A stretch of DNA of 15,544 nucleotides from Dictyocoela muelleri (GCA_016256075.1 SDVU01000300.1:1-15544), one strand, 5' to 3'. Positions 1 to 7,962 are shown, numbered from the stretch's first letter. Numbers and translations: made by a program. The notes: a model not told the origin generated them from the sequence alone.

Positions 1-171
1 AGAAAAATGACATGCAATTGAAAAATATTGTTGCGAATTTCATTCATTATAGTGATTATGAATTTTATGAAAATATTGCGAGAATTCTAAATATTTTTAT
101 TCAATAAAATTCATCTAGTTTATTTTTTTAATTAAAATTATTTTTAAACTTTTTAATATAATTTTATGCAA

Positions 172-239
172 TTTGTGTCGTTTTTTCGGATAAATTTTTG
201 TGTCATTTTTCAGAAAAACGACTTTGTCGTTTTTTCGGA
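172..239. repeat. Three tandem copies of a TTTGTGTCGTTTTTTCGGA-like unit
   Basis: Related units start near 172, 197 and 223. Each reads TTTG(TG)TCGTTTTTTC followed by GGA or AGA. An AAAAACGAC segment between units two and three is the inverse of GTCGTTTTT, so the block can also fold into a hairpin. It may be a remnant of the end of an inverted-repeat transposon, but no partner end was found. Confidence 0.55.
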
Positions 240-326
240 AAGGGCTATGAAACCCCTGAAATTGAAATTATTTAAACTTTAAAATTAATATCAAAAAATC
301 AATTAAATTTTTTAATGAAAAATTTA

Positions 327-556
327 CCCGGTCACTTTTATTTTTTTTATTTACATTCACGAATTTTTCTTATTAATTCATTAATGTTTTTTTTTGAATT
401 TTACATTATAACATACGGTCACTTTTAGTTATGAGGGTCTTAATAAATTGTCATATAAATATTTTTGAAAAAAAATAAATGATGGATGAAACAATAATCT
501 AACCCCTTGTATATGGTTTTTTTATGCCCGATCATTTTTATTACCTGGTCACTTTT
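327..556. repeat. Three dispersed GGTCACTTTT repeats
   Basis: The ten-base word GGTCACTTTT occurs near 330, 417 and 547, and a near match (GATCATTTTTA) lies near 529. The spacing is irregular (about 87 and 130 bases). No function is visible; they may be leftover subterminal repeats of a mobile element. Confidence 0.4.
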
Positions 557-590
557 CGTGCCAACAATCTCAAGTTATAATTTTTAGAAT

Positions 591-596
<6 letters not shown>

Positions 597-626
<30 letters not shown>
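597..626. repeat. (AT)n microsatellite
   Basis: About fifteen uninterrupted AT dinucleotides. SINE copies in this window end in similar TA runs, but no SINE body is seen next to this one. Confidence 0.85.
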
Positions 627-628
<2 letters not shown>

Positions 629-821
629 AATTTCAAAATATTTACATATATGGCAGTTGAAATTTAATTAAGATTAAACCTGGTCATAACTCATTAATTA
701 ATGTTTATTTAAAAAAATATTATTAATCCTTTTTTGGACAAGTATTTCGTTAAAAATGAGGGGTGAATAACTCGTTTGAGAACCGAAATTTTTATTTATT
801 AATTTTTTGACGAGTTGTCGT

Positions 822-1690
822 CTAAAAATTCTGAGGGGTTTGGCGTAAATTCACAAGTTCGAGTTGACTCCTTCCCCCAATTAAGAGTTTAAATCCCTTC
901 TCTCCTTCATTTATATTCAACATATATCTTAAAATATATATGTCAATAAGTCTTCCTACTCTATGTGGTCTTAATCTTCGCATTTGTTCTATGACCAAAA
1001 ATCTTTCAATCGTACTAATATGCACATTATTCAATATATTAACGAATTTTGTGGAGTTTTTAACTGATTATGAGATGAAAAATGTTCTGATAAACGAACA
1101 TATCCACTCCATAATCGGTATTAATTATGAGTTATTATCAACATATGCTTCCCAAAACGCTAAAAACTCTTTGCTGTTTATTTCTAAACAGCTTTTTATA
1201 ATTATCCTTTGATTTTATGTTCTCTCAACCGGCCCTATTATCCATATTTAATCGACACGATGGCCCATATTGTATTTCTTTTCCCGAACTTAGATTCGTC
1301 AGTCTCAAAAACCACTCCATCGCCACCCATTAACCGAAATAGGGTATAATATTTCTCTAATAAATTCATTGTTCTTAAACCATTAAGAATCGTATAAACT
1401 TTATATCTATCAAGTCTTGGTTATCTAACCAATTCAGACATAGAAGCTCCTTCTACCCACTTTAAATAGATCCAAATTCGCTCCCTATTATTTGATATAT
1501 TCCCAGTAAAATCACTCCCATGAAATAATGAATATCTTAAACCACAAAATTTTTAAGAACATTTGATCTTATATTTCTTTTTGTCATGTCAGACTGTTTT
1601 TGATCCACAATTCTTACATTTCTTCTGAAAAGGGATCCTTATTATGTCATTTATTAATGATTTAAAAAAATCATTTTCGTTTTGTTGCAT
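822..1690 (-). pseudogene. Decayed Merlin (ISXO2-like) transposase
   Basis: Read on the minus strand in several frames, this resembles the Merlin/IS1595 DDE transposase. From the 5' side, a possible first Met lies at 1690. It is followed by a zinc-ribbon-like KKCKNCGSK (about 1595-1630) and a helical stretch containing WVEGASMSELVR. Next comes the catalytic-type block FETDESKFGKRN (about 1275-1310), then a TDYGVDMF piece matching the second acidic motif. The C-terminal NNVHISTIERF (near 1000-1034) corresponds to the family's TG.HT..IE motif and is followed by LIDIYILRYML. The family usually has about 280-330 residues, and the remnant covers nearly all of that. At least six in-frame stops or frame changes interrupt it, so it is dead. 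Terminal repeats were not identified, so element limits are unknown. The open frame on the plus strand across 940-1212 is a shadow of this gene. Confidence 0.78.
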
Positions 1691-1995
1691 TGATCATAAT
1701 TGTAAAATAAAAAATATACATCCACCATTTTAGCCATCTCAAGTGCATATTAGCCAATTTTATTAATTTCAATAAATTTATTTTATAAATAGAAATATAA
1801 AATTTTTGTAGATTTTATTTTTTTTTTCAGAGGGGAGTTTATTTTTTTTTATTTTTGACCAGAAACCGATATCTGCCAAATGAGATACCAAAAATTAAAG
1901 CTTTAAAACCCTTTCTAATAACTATTTTAAAAATCTAATTACATAACCTTATTATTTATAAATACCATTGTAAATTGTTGATTGGTCAACATTTA

Positions 1996-2159
1996 GGATC
2001 TTGCGCAATCCCCCGTGGGTTTTTTTTCAAAAGAACACAAATTGTTTTCATTTTGATTTTCTTTTATATTTTAAACCCAGTTTTTAAATATAAAAGAACA
2101 GTTTTTGATGGGAGAATTTTGCGCAAGATCGGCTTAGTGGGGAATTTTGCGTAAGATAA
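1996..2159. mobile_element. Small MITE with 8-bp target duplication and a doubled right end
   Basis: AACATTTA occurs at 1988-1995 and again at 2160-2167, directly flanking the element, so it reads as an 8-bp target-site duplication. The left end has ATCTTGCGCAA then a C run; the right end reads TTTTGCGTAAGAT. A second, better-matched right-end motif, AATTTTGCGCAAGATC, lies inside at about 2115-2130, so the right terminus seems to be present twice. The middle (about 2061-2099) is itself palindromic. The 8-bp duplication fits Merlin or hAT elements. With a Merlin transposase 300 bases upstream, I infer a Merlin-type non-autonomous element, but the ends of that transposase copy are unknown. Confidence 0.65.
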
Positions 2160-2405
2160 AACATTTAAACGGGGAACCAATTATTATATATGTTTCAAGT
2201 TTATTATCTCTCGGATGTTATTGTTCCATAGACATATAAAGGTATATAAAAAAATAAAAAAAGTAAAATGACGGCGAGAAATTAAATAAACGTTATCTGA
2301 ATAAAGGTTTTAAATACCACAAATTTGAATAAAGTAAAGATACTTATTTTAAATCACCGGGTAAGTCAATATCATTTAAAACATCATTTAAAATTTATTA
2401 AAAAC

Positions 2406-2411
2406 TTTATT
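2406..2411 (-). promoter_or_regulatory. AATAAA poly(A) signal candidate for RPB12
   Basis: AATAAA on the minus strand, about 40 bases past the RPB12 stop codon. In DNA this A+T-rich the hexamer is common by chance, so the support is position alone. Confidence 0.3.
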
Positions 2412-2450
2412 AAAAATTTAGTAAACTTTAATTAAAATTATAAAATCTTC

Positions 2451-2609
2451 TTATATTGCATCATACTGCAGACATTCTGAACTTCTCTTTTTATATAAAA
2501 TCCTACATCCACATTCTGAACACCTAACTGGATCACGAGGTCTAAGAATAACCTCCCTTTTACATTCATGGCATTGGTATTTAAATTGTCGATTAGCACT
2601 AGTTTCCAT
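2451..2609 (-). CDS. RPB12: RNA polymerases I/II/III subunit RPB12 (ABC10-alpha)
   Basis: This 52-residue zinc-ribbon protein is the small subunit shared by nuclear RNA polymerases I, II and III, where it helps hold the RPB3/RPB11 platform to the second-largest subunit. Residues 11-18 give YQCHECKR and residues 25-42 give RDPVRCSECGCRILYKKR. The two CxxC pairs (C13/C16 and C30/C33) bind zinc, and the RCxECGxRIxYKKR block is the family signature. It ends YDAI, where relatives usually end FDAR. The frame stays open upstream to an ATG at 2651, which would add 14 residues. I prefer the ATG at 2609, because CCCC lies four bases before it and the extra residues (lysine and phenylalanine runs) look non-coding. 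Relatives have about 58-70 residues, so this is a short member. No intron is needed. Its 5' side faces SINE copy A. Confidence 0.9.
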   Translation of the reverse strand: METSANRQFKYQCHECKREVILRPRDPVRCSECGCRILYKKRSSECLQYDAI

Positions 2610-2618
2610 ACGAGGGGT
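2610..2618 (-). promoter_or_regulatory. CCC-type start motif of RPB12
   Basis: On the minus strand the sequence ACCCCTCGT directly precedes the preferred ATG. A CCC or GGG motif close to the start codon marks transcription starts in many microsporidian genes. The same feature sits before the Arc1p-like gene, which supports both the taxonomic guess and the choice of the inner RPB12 start. Confidence 0.5.
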
Positions 2619-2651
2619 ATTGAATAAACTAAAAAATATTTTTTTTTTCAA

Positions 2652-2800
2652 ATTTGATTTTTAAAGTTAATTTTATAAATTTGATTGTTAAATTTAATTT
2701 TTTAAATTTAATTTTTTTAAATTATATTCTTAAATTTAATTTTATAAATTTGATTTTTGAATATGATTTTTTAAATTTGATTGAAAAATAAAATTTTATT
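2652..2800. repeat. Degenerate AAATTTAATTTTT repeat block
   Basis: About ten imperfect copies of a 12-16-base AAATTTGATTTTT/AAATTTAATTTTT unit lie between RPB12 and SINE copy A. A similar block lies at 4798-4865, downstream of the Arc1p-like gene. It may be slippage-expanded spacer DNA or a source of AAATTT elements upstream of RPB12. Confidence 0.6.
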
Positions 2801-2802
2801 GC

Positions 2803-3259
2803 GTGTGGCTAAGCCGGGTATAAAAATGTAACAATTTGTAACATTTAGGCATCATGGTTCGAATTCAACATACTTCGCTTTAAAAATAATTGAGAATGAC
2901 CATATGCGTATCAATGACTAAATAACCTAGTAATATACAATTGTTCCAGTGTGTTACAGCTGATTAAGACATGTTTATAATATTGCAATATGCAGAAGGA
3001 ACTTTCATATGTATGAGAGAATGAGTGCATTGACGCATCTCGGCAAAATAGGTATAGAAAACAAATAATTCATGGAAAAACTTTTGATTACCTGTCTATA
3101 TATTCTAAGTCAATAATAAACTGAAAATAGCATAAGGCAGGTCTTCGAGGTAGCTTAGAAGTTATGTATTATTTGAACATCAGGAACAAAAGGTCTAATT
3201 ACTATAGTTAGCGATAACTCACTGGTTTTGTAATATGGATATTGTCAGCATGTAATATA
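2803..3259 (+). mobile_element. tRNA-derived SINE, copy A
   Basis: This is the only plus-strand copy. The head starts with a box A-like GTGGCTAAGCCGGGTA (2804-2820) and has a box B-like ATGGTTCGAATTC near 2855. The body contains CAGCTGATTAAGAC, GCAGAAGGAAC and the conserved GCATCTCGGC core. All of these are reverse complements of blocks in copies B, C, D and F. The 3' end reads GTCAGCATGTAATATA and runs into a TA-rich tail. Length is about 457 bases, essentially full. It encodes no protein. Such elements are transcribed by Pol III and copied by a partner LINE, none of which is seen here. Confidence 0.8.
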
Positions 3260-3575
3260 AATATATATTAATAAAAAATTAAATAATATTCTAAGGAATA
3301 TGGTTTTGTAGAAATTAAATAATAAATTAACAAAATATTTATTTATAGAGTAGAAATCTTCTTATGAATTTTGATATAGATAAAAAACTACCATAAACCA
3401 AATCATCAAGTAAAAATATAAATTTCTATAAATATTTTTTAATTTATAAATAGCAAAAATAGACTTTCAAATAAAATATCGAGCAAATTCTTTTTACAGA
3501 AATTGTTTCATATAAAAAGTCAATATTAGTAAAAATGAAACAATAACTATAAAAGAAATTATAGCAAAAAAGTTA
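3260..3575 (+). pseudogene. Possible decayed 5' half of the tRNA-binding paralogue
   Basis: No intact frame exists here, but the last 100 bases before the paralogue resemble the Arc1p-like protein's N-terminal module. From 3516 to 3575 the paralogue's own frame stays open and reads NISKNETITIK, similar to KLNKNEAEWIK just before the tRNA-binding domain in the other gene. Upstream, in another frame, EQILFTEIV resembles EILTFADLV. This suggests a full-length duplicate whose GST-like half decayed through at least one frameshift and deletions. The matches are short and could be chance in A+T-rich sequence. The bases from 3260 to about 3470 show nothing recognisable. Confidence 0.35.
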
Positions 3576-4046
3576 ATGAAATTTGAAATACGCGTTGGCA
3601 GAATATTAAAAATATGGGACCATCCCAATTCCGATTTATATTATATTGAAGATGTTGATGTTGGGAAAAATATAAGAGTTATTAGTCGACTTCGTAAGTC
3701 GGTAAACAAAGATTATTTGCTTGGAAAGTATTTTATTTTTATCGTAAATTTGATTGAATCTGAATTGGTAGGTGAGAAGTATGAAGGAATGATTATGTGT
3801 GCTAAAAATGAAAAAATTGCGAGACCAATCGTCGCACCAGTAGATAAACCTGGAGAATTATTATATCTTAATGAAAAGAATAAGTTCTCATACCCAGGTA
3901 AAGTTGAAAGAGGATCCGAACATTTTAATGATTTTATGAATAAATTCAGTATTAAAGATTATAAATTGTTATTTGATAATGATTTTGTGTTGTGTGATGG
4001 AAAAAACGTATGTAGTGACGTGGTTGAAAATGGTATAGTTGGGTAA
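3576..4046 (+). CDS. Stand-alone tRNA-binding (EMAP II-like) domain paralogue
   Basis: The 156-residue product is a copy of the C-terminal tRNA-binding OB-fold plus EMAP II-like tail found in Arc1p, AIMP1 and some aminoacyl-tRNA synthetases. EIRVGRILKIWDHPNSD (residues 4-20) aligns almost word for word with the gene at 4910-5806, as do GMIMCA (71-76) and APVDKPGELLY (87-97). It lacks the N-terminal GST-like module. Three signature spots have changed: VVSGL became VISRL (35-39), KLRG became ELVG (63-66), and the serine of SEGM became tyrosine (KYEGM, 68-72). In the family these loops contact RNA, so tRNA binding may be weakened or altered. No CCC motif precedes the ATG. AATAAA follows the stop by about 20 bases. 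It may be a truncated, relaxing duplicate or a specialised small cofactor; the unbroken frame over 156 codons argues it is recent or still selected. Confidence 0.75.
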   Translation: MKFEIRVGRILKIWDHPNSDLYYIEDVDVGKNIRVISRLRKSVNKDYLLGKYFIFIVNLIESELVGEKYEGMIMCAKNEKIARPIVAPVDKPGELLYLNEKNKFSYPGKVERGSEHFNDFMNKFSIKDYKLLFDNDFVLCDGKNVCSDVVENGIVG

Positions 4047-4065
4047 AAATTTAATATAAAGGTCG

Positions 4066-4071
4066 AATAAA
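4066..4071 (+). promoter_or_regulatory. AATAAA poly(A) signal candidate
   Basis: AATAAA begins 20 bases after the stop codon of the stand-alone tRNA-binding gene. Position is the only support. Confidence 0.3.
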
Positions 4072-4162
4072 ATATTTTGGAAATTTTGAATAAAATTTTA
4101 ATATTAACTTTAGTTGTTATATTTATCATCTTCAATACTAATAATCTAAAAATACTAATTAT

Positions 4163-4264
4163 TGGCTAATATTAATTATTTACTATATATTTATTATCTG
4201 CTAATACTAATTATTTACTATATATTTATTATCTGCTAATACTAATTATTTACTATATATTTTT
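4163..4264. repeat. 35-bp tandem repeat at the tail of SINE copy B
   Basis: About 2.9 copies of a 35-base unit (CTGCTAATACTAATTATTTA and on) begin at 4163, 4198 and 4233. Units two and three are identical over about 30 bases. The array abuts the 3' tail of SINE B, so it probably grew by slippage or unequal exchange from the SINE tail or target site. Confidence 0.85.
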
Positions 4265-4700
4265 ATACATACTGACAGTATCCATAATTGCATACACAGA
4301 GATCTTTTCATCTATACCTTTAGACCCCTGGTTCTTAGTGCTCAGTTTTTAAGTCACTACCAAGCCACCCATAGGCGGATCTGTTTACGCGATTTTATTT
4401 TTAGAAATTAATCAACAGGATAAAGGTAATAAAGGCTTTTTCATCATTTTTTTCAATACTTATTTTGTCGAGATGCGCCGCCGCACTGTTCTCTACAATT
4501 AGAGAGTTAATTATGCTTCATTTTCATAATAGACCAAGTCTTAATCAGCTATACCTTTCAAAAACTATATATTGCTCTATATTTCCGTAGTAATTGACCA
4601 CTTAATGCCGTTCTAAATTATTTTATTAAACTGCCTTTATGGGTTCCGAACTCGATACTTAAATTTCTTCAAGAATGATAGCACTGAGCTATCTCTGGCA
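4265..4700 (-). mobile_element. tRNA-derived SINE, copy B
   Basis: Read on the minus strand, the head at about 4630-4700 starts TTGCCAGAGATAGCTCAGTG (box A) and has box B-like CGAGTTCGGAACCC. The body holds the block AGCTGATTAAGACTTGG and a GCGGCGCATCTCG core; the tail ends near 4265 at CTGTCAGTATGTA. Length is about 436 bases. It sits between the two tail-to-tail tRNA-binding genes and points opposite to copy A. Confidence 0.8.
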
Positions 4701-4797
4701 ATATAATAATCTTTTAAATTCTAAATATTTTCATTTAAAAATCCGAAAATATTTAAGACAAAATACACCTCCTAATGAAAAATCTTACCGAATTTAA

Positions 4798-4865
4798 TTT
4801 TTAGAATTTAATTTTTAGATTTAATTTTTAGAATTTAATTTTAAAAATTTAATTTTAAAAATTAC
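4798..4865. repeat. Tandem AATTTAATTTTTAG repeat
   Basis: Five imperfect copies of a 13-16-base unit lie just past the 3' end of the Arc1p-like gene. It resembles the block at 2652-2800. Confidence 0.6.
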
Positions 4866-4904
4866 TTAACCTTTAGCTATCTAAGAATTAATCTGAAATT
4901 ACCT

Positions 4905-4910
4905 TTTATT
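4905..4910 (-). promoter_or_regulatory. AATAAA overlapping the Arc1p-like stop codon
   Basis: On the minus strand the gene ends TGAATAAA, so a poly(A)-signal hexamer overlaps the last base of the stop codon. Very short 3' ends are typical of compact genomes such as microsporidia. In this A+T-rich DNA the match may be chance. Confidence 0.4.
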
Positions 4911-5806
4911 CAAGAAATAATACCATTCTTGATATCATCACAAACAATAACTTTATCATCACAATAAACATTATCACCACGAAATATAATTTTATGATCT
5001 TTAACAATCAATTCATTCATTAAATTCTTAAAGATCTCATTATTTTTATCAAGTTTCTTCGGTTCAATAAAATTTTTTTTCGCACCAACATATAAAATCT
5101 CACCTGGTTTGTCAACGGGAGCATATATAGGCGTAATTAAATTATCATCTATTGCACACAAAATCATACCCTCTGATACCTCACCTCTCAATTTACTTTT
5201 TTTCATACTAATCATAAATAGAAAACATCTTCCTTCCAGTAAGCTTTTATCAATAATATTTTTCAACCCGCTAACTACTTGTATTTTTCTCCCAATATCA
5301 ACCTCCTCTACATAAAGACTATTTGCATTGGGGTGATCCCATATTTTCAAGATTTTCCCGACGCGTATCTCCAATTGTTCAAAGTCTAATAAAGTAATAT
5401 TATTTCTTATTTTAAAAGATTTAATCCACTCAGCTTCATTCTTATTGAGCTTTATCGACGAAGATCTGTAAATTTTAAAAAATAAGACTAAATCAGCAAA
5501 TGTTAATATTTCACAATCTGTGTTATTTTTTCTTAAAAATTTATTTATAAGTTCATTTTGATCAGAATCATGAATCGAAATTGTTTTTTTGATTATTTCA
5601 TCGTTTAGAAAATTTTCATGAAATTTATTCTCAAAAGATTTTTTGGTTTTCAAAGTTTTCAAGATGTTTTCAAGACCTATTATCTTTTCGTTGTTTATTA
5701 TTAATAATAAATCTTGAGTATTAGTCCTATTATAACTCATTGGCAACTTTAAATGCTCAAAAGCTGAAATAATGTCATCATGTCTTGTATTATATTCGAT
5801 ATTCAT
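4910..5806 (-). CDS. ARC1: Arc1p/AIMP1-like tRNA-binding cofactor
   Basis: The 298-residue protein has the layout of yeast Arc1p, which holds Met- and Glu-tRNA synthetases together in the cytosol and helps deliver tRNA. Residues 1-115 form a helical GST-like module ending in LTFADLVLFFKIY (101-113), typical of the GST C-terminal domain. A short linker follows. The tRNA-binding OB-fold spans about 144-240, with EIRVGKILKIWDHPNANSLY (146-165), VVSGL (177-181), KLRGEVSEGMILCA (205-218) and APVDKPGE (229-236). An EMAP II-like tail runs to the end. Yeast Arc1p has 376 residues and human AIMP1 312; here the lysine-rich middle linker is nearly absent, a reduction expected in microsporidia. The start has CCC directly before the ATG, and the ORF is intact. 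Its paralogue lies 860 bases away, tail to tail. I am sure of the tRNA-binding half and less sure of the GST-like half. Confidence 0.85.
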   Translation of the reverse strand: MNIEYNTRHDDIISAFEHLKLPMSYNRTNTQDLLLIINNEKIIGLENILKTLKTKKSFENKFHENFLNDEIIKKTISIHDSDQNELINKFLRKNNTDCEILTFADLVLFFKIYRSSSIKLNKNEAEWIKSFKIRNNITLLDFEQLEIRVGKILKIWDHPNANSLYVEEVDIGRKIQVVSGLKNIIDKSLLEGRCFLFMISMKKSKLRGEVSEGMILCAIDDNLITPIYAPVDKPGEILYVGAKKNFIEPKKLDKNNEIFKNLMNELIVKDHKIIFRGDNVYCDDKVIVCDDIKNGIIS

Positions 5807-5810
5807 GGGT
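5807..5810 (-). promoter_or_regulatory. CCC start motif of the Arc1p-like gene
   Basis: On the minus strand the sequence ATACCCATG places CCC immediately before the start codon, as reported for many microsporidian genes with near-zero 5' leaders. Confidence 0.5.
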
Positions 5811-5943
5811 ATATTTTAATCTTTTGTCTAAAAGTTAATCTGAAAATTTTTTTGATTTTTTTTAAAATTTTTTATCTCATGACAGATCAAGTTGTTTCAT
5901 CTTTAATAAATGTTAAAGGGATATTAAAATTGTAAAATAATTA

Positions 5944-7831
5944 CAGTCAACCCTCCATTTTTTGGCATTTATGGGGATTTAGAAAAAGTGCCAAAAAATG
6001 GGGGGCCAAAATTGGGAGGAAAATATAGTCTTTTTAAAATTTTTTATTAAAATAATCCAAAAAGCGTTTTTTTCTTATTTCTACGTTTTTTTGAATACAG
6101 CAATTGTTCAAGATGCTTTATAGCGTCATATGTTGGTTGCTCTTTTTTTTCTTTAAAAGCATATGCTTTCACAATTTTTAGAGAATCTATAGCTTCCTCT
6201 ACAGTAAAAACCCTTTTTCTGTTAATTCCTCGTCATTAATTGCTAAAAAGATTTCATTTGGATTATGGTTGTCATATATATATATATATATCAATAGAGA
6301 AGATATATTTTTAAACGCGTTATTTTCATCATGATTTTTTGAAAGTATAGAAACTTCTGAATTTGGATCATATAGGACATAATCGTTTTGTTCTACGACA
6401 TCCTCTGTAGGAATGTGTTTAGTAATTTCCTCGAAATTTTCTATTAATTGATTATCAAGATATTCTACGGCGTTAATTTCTTCAATGGGCTCAGTACATA
6501 GTGCCTTTTTAAAACAGTTAGAAATACTATCTCTAGTAACTTCATCCCAGGCATATTTAGAAAAGCTTATTGCATCTCTCATGTTAATTTTTTTATAGAA
6601 TCTTCAATGCTTACACCCGTCTTAATTTCATTCACAATAGATGTGAGTTGATGGTTATAAAATTTAAATTTGAAACTTCTAATAATCCCAGTATCAAGTG
6701 GTTGAAGACGGGAAGTATTGTTTTTTTTGGCAAATAAAGTAATTCAATATTCGTCAATTCAAAATTAACTTTATGGGAAGAACAGTTGTCTAGCAAAAGA
6801 AGATTTTTTTTGATTTTTTCTTGAACATAACATTTAAATCAAACAACCAGCGATTGAAATCTATGCTTTTCATCCAAGCACTTTTATTATAAGAATAATC
6901 ACAAAATAATTTTCTATCAAATCCATAAAAAGCCCTTGGTTCACAAACTTACCGATTATTACGGGTTTCAATTTTGGAGTTCCTGTCATATTACAGACCA
7001 GCATTACCGTTATTCTGCCTTTAAAACTCTTTATTACACTCCTTGCTTTCGTAAACAAACTCTTCTTTGGCGCAATTTTGTAGAAAAGACCTGTTTCATC
7101 ACAATTATAAACGTTTTCTTTACCATATTCGTATACTTTTCCTTTAAAAATTCTTATGAATTCATCATAATTTTGATTATTTACGTTAAATTTTTCGCCT
7201 GAACAATTTTTCAAGGAGATGTTATGCCTTTTTTTATTTATATAAAAATCCATTCGAAGCGTTAAATTTTAGAAAATTTGAACTATTTTTTTCTCCTTTA
7301 GACGCTTCTAATTTCTCGAATATGGAAATAGCTTTCGATTTGAGAACTCTTTCTGTTAAAAATCTACCCTGAGATTCTATTGGATCTACCCATTCTTTTA
7401 ATTTTTATCTAAAATTTTATACTTCATATTTTTTGATGCAGATGTAAGACTTTGATTCTTGAGATATCATTCTTTAAACGTCTCTTCGTTGTTAATATTA
7501 TTTATTATTGATCTTCTATTAATTTTTGCGTTAAACTTTAAGCTGAAATGTTCTGCTATTCTTGAATTTGGGATTTTCTTTGTTAGAGTTTTTATATTCT
7601 ATAATTTCCAATTTTTGTTGGAAAGTTAAACTTTTGAACACCAAACCTTTTTCTTTTTTTTGTCATCTGAGGGGTTAAATCTTTTAAAAAATTTAAGAAA
7701 AAACGCCAAAAATTAAGGGACGCCAAATATATGGGGTATAAGTAGAAATAAAACGACAAAAAATTATTTTACGCTAAAAATTAGGGGGTGCCAAAAATCG
7801 GGGTGGGTGCCAAAAATCGGATGGTTGACTG
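5944..7831 (-). mobile_element. pogo/Tigger DNA transposon, complete ends, dead
   Basis: The left end starts CAGTCAACCCTCCATTTTTT after a TA. The right end, read inward, starts CAGTCAACCATCCGATTTTT. The two agree at about 21 of 24 positions. The left TA is intact; the right flank reads TG, probably mutated. The 1,888-base length is within the range of pogo-like elements. Both subterminal regions carry repeated GCCAAAAAT(T/C)GGGG-like motifs, at least six on the right (7703-7820) and two or three on the left (5959-6020), probably transposase-binding sites. The broken transposase is annotated separately. Confidence 0.88.
6047..7640 (-). pseudogene. Decayed pogo/Tigger transposase
   Basis: Frames on the minus strand give the family order. 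An N-terminal psq-type helix-turn-helix (LTFQQKLEIIEY near 7600-7634) comes first. A CENP-B-type DNA-binding half follows (GRFLTERVLKSKAISIFEKL near 7300-7380, then KKRHNIS near 7220). The DDE domain comes next: NCDETGLFYKIAPKKSL near 7075-7125 has the first Asp, LLLLDNCSSH near 6790 the second, and SRLQPLDTGIIRSFK near 6690 the third. The C-terminal WDEVTRDSISNCFKKA (6500-6550) and VEEAIDSL (near 6200) finish it, ending about 6047. All three catalytic aspartates survive but lie in different frames. I count at least six breaks, including a slip in an A7 run near 7225, a frame change near 6730 and one near 6210. An AT microsatellite (6275-6291) has grown inside the frame. Confidence 0.88.
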
Positions 7832-7868
7832 TGTTGGATTTAATTTTATAATTTGTTTTATAAAATTC

Positions 7869-7962
7869 GTTACAGTGGGAAAATATCATTATCAAAAGAA
7901 TATATGGAAAGAAAATTATAAGATGAAAAACTGAAATAATATTTAAGTGAAATTTTAAATCC
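7869..7962. repeat. 94-bp dispersed repeat, copy 1
   Basis: This matches 9692-9785 at roughly 90% without obvious indels. It begins GTTACAGTGGGAAAATATC and ends GTGAAATTTTAAATCC. On the minus strand both copies lie in open frames giving related hydrophobic peptides with SVFHLII and FPYILLI. I take that as a by-product of the shared sequence, not evidence of a gene. Confidence 0.8.

Larger units (their letters stand above)
1..820. other. A+T-rich stretch without a gene
   Basis: I see no coding frame, RNA gene or transposase similarity in this stretch. It is dominated by A/T runs with scattered short repeats. Three of these (positions 172-239, 327-556 and 597-626) are listed separately. Confidence 0.6.

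Noticed and set aside
940-1212. 90-codon open frame on the plus strand
   Set aside because: It lies antisense to the Merlin transposase remnant and resembles nothing on its own strand.
2610-2651. RPB12 start at the outer ATG (2651)
   Set aside because: The extra 14 residues are low-complexity, and the CCCC start motif would then lie inside the coding region.
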